Assembly: GCA_900556055.1 (NCBI GenBank)
Contig: USNJ01000033.1
Coordinates: forward strand, 1-14,276
Length of the DNA: 14,276 nt
DNA from: an uncultured Ruminococcus sp.
Lineage (GTDB): Bacteria > Bacillota > Clostridia > Oscillospirales > Ruminococcaceae
Direction of reading: 5' to 3'
The notes beneath the pieces were generated by a model. It was not told the origin of the DNA and searched no databases. It worked only from the letters and a program-made list of their open reading frames with translations. A program made the position numbers and the translations under genes. Within the stretch, counting starts at the first letter, position 1. The number at the start of each line of letters is the position of its first letter. Shown here in pieces: positions 13,061-14,276 of the stretch.

Positions 13061-14276
13061 ATGGCAGACAATATGAAAGGTCTGAAAAGAACTCATTACT
13101 GCGGCGAAGTGCTCAAAGCAGGCGAAACCGTAACAGTCGGCGGATACGTTGACACTGTAAGAAACAAGGGCGGCATCATCTTCATCGTCCTCCGTGACAG
13201 AACGGGCGTTGTCCAGCTGACATTCAACGAAACGACTGACAAGGCTGTTTTCGAGAAGGCTGCTTCCTGCCACTCCGAATATGTCGTTATGGCAAAAGGC
13301 GAGGTCCGTGAGCGTGAGAGCGTAAACGACAAGATCGCAACAGGACACGTTGAGATCTTTGTTGATGATCTCCGTATCCTCGCAAAGGCTCAGACACCTC
13401 CTTTCGAGATCGTTGACAACACAAACACAAATGAGGAGCTTCGTCTTAAGTACCGTTATCTTGACCTGAGAAGAAAGCCTCTCCAGGATAATATCATCAT
13501 GAGAAGCAGAATCGCAAAGGTCGCAAGAGATTACTTCTACGACAACGGATTTATCGAGATCGAAACACCTATGATGATAAAATCCACTCCCGAGGGCGCA
13601 AGAGATTATCTCGTTCCTTCAAGAGTTCACCCCGGCAAGTTCTACGCTCTGCCCCAGTCTCCGCAGATCTACAAGCAGCTGCTGATGATCTCCGGCTTTG
13701 ACCGCTATATCCAGCTTGCACGCTGCTTCCGTGATGAGGATCTCAGAGCCGACAGACAGCCTGAATTCACTCAGATCGACCTTGAAATGTCCTTCGTTGA
13801 CATGGACGATATCATGGATATGGCAGAAGGCTTTATCCGCAAGCTTTTCAGCGAGCTTCTTCACAAGGATATCGATATGCCTCTCCCACGCATGAAATAT
13901 GTCGATGCAATGGAAAAATACGGCTCAGACAAGCCTGATATCCGCTTCGGCATGGAGATACAGAACATCTCCGATCTCGTAAAGGACTGCGGCTTTGGCG
14001 TATTCACATCTGCTGTCGAAAACGGCGGCTCGGTAAGAGCTATCGTTGCAAAGAACGCAGCTTCCGTACTCACAAGAAAAGAGATCGACAAGCTCACCGA
14101 ATATGTCAAGGGCATCGGCGTAAAGGGTCTCGCATACATCAGATGGGTAGATGACGCACCCAACTGCTCTTTCGGCAAATTCTTAGGCGAGGGCGAGCTT
14201 GACGCTATCCTTGCAAAGGCAGGCGCAGAAAAGGGCGACGTTGTATTCATCATTGCCGACAAGAAGAACACCGTTC
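13061..14276 (+). CDS. aspS: aspartyl-tRNA synthetase, 3' end outside window
   Basis: The first 405 residues of a bacterial-type AspRS, normally about 590 long; the gene runs off the right edge. An N-terminal OB-fold anticodon-binding domain spans about 13-108 (VGGYVDTVRNKGGIIFIVLRD, split across 26-46). The class II catalytic core begins near 125 with YRYLDLRR (131-138), followed by TPEGARDYLVPSR (176-188), QSPQIYKQLLM (199-209) and motif 2 RCFRDEDLRADRQPEFTQ (221-238). The GAD-type insertion domain characteristic of bacterial AspRS starts near 290; motif 3 would lie beyond the window. The start is supported by GGTGG 8 nt upstream and lies 14 nt after the YhfC-family stop. Whether it is a discriminating or non-discriminating enzyme cannot be decided here. 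Confidence 0.97.
   Translation, partial: MADNMKGLKRTHYCGEVLKAGETVTVGGYVDTVRNKGGIIFIVLRDRTGVVQLTFNETTDKAVFEKAASCHSEYVVMAKGEVRERESVNDKIATGHVEIFVDDLRILAKAQTPPFEIVDNTNTNEELRLKYRYLDLRRKPLQDNIIMRSRIAKVARDYFYDNGFIEIETPMMIKSTPEGARDYLVPSRVHPGKFYALPQSPQIYKQLLMISGFDRYIQLARCFRDEDLRADRQPEFTQIDLEMSFVDMDDIMDMAEGFIRKLFSELLHKDIDMPLPRMKYVDAMEKYGSDKPDIRFGMEIQNISDLVKDCGFGVFTSAVENGGSVRAIVAKNAASVLTRKEIDKLTEYVKGIGVKGLAYIRWVDDAPNCSFGKFLGEGELDAILAKAGAEKGDVVFIIADKKNTV

Noticed and set aside
1..14276. Search for CRISPR arrays, tRNA genes, insertion sequences, phage or toxin-antitoxin genes
   Set aside because: No regularly spaced repeats, tRNA cloverleaf, transposase motifs or terminal inverted repeats were recognised by eye.

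Overview
The window looks like chromosomal DNA of an anaerobic Clostridia member, most likely a Ruminococcus-like Oscillospiraceae. The reasons are moderate GC, Firmicutes-type Shine-Dalgarno sites, sigma-A promoters with 17-bp spacers, a T-box leader on an aminoacyl-tRNA synthetase operon, and the protein types present. The genus is an inference. No tRNA or rRNA gene, insertion sequence, phage gene or CRISPR array was seen.

Layout: everything from 33 to 10538 is transcribed leftward (minus strand), and everything from 10646 to the end rightward.
(1) 33-2039 is an ECF sigma-factor operon. A candidate ECF-type promoter is followed by a lipoprotein, the sigma factor and a one-TM anti-sigma factor whose outer domain is homologous to the lipoprotein.
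(2) 2117-2847 holds a solitary six-TM membrane protein with a sigma-A promoter and a palindromic operator-like site.
(3) 2943-5899 is an apparent four-gene operon: histidine phosphatase, membrane protein, RluA-type pseudouridine synthase and LuxS. It has a promoter at one end and an intrinsic terminator at the other.
(4) 5902-8794 is a monocistronic YfhO-family membrane protein that starts at TTG.
(5) 8830-10603 is a monocistronic protein with two tandem alpha/beta-hydrolase domains. Its promoter carries almost the same operator as the gene in (2).
(6) From 10646, a promoter and T-box leader drive hisS, a YhfC-family putative intramembrane metalloprotease, and aspS, which is cut by the window end.

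The most interesting points are: the ECF operon, in which a lipoprotein duplicates the sensor domain of the anti-sigma factor; the T-box, whose specifier region GACAC can be read as Asp (GAC) or His (CAC) and whose UGGC bulge fits tRNA-Asp better than tRNA-His; the membrane protease placed between the two synthetase genes; and the 18-bp palindrome shared, 15 of 18 bases identical, by two distant promoters. Most promoters and terminators could be placed, so the transcription units are fairly well defined. The functions of the two unassigned membrane proteins and of the double hydrolase are not known to me.
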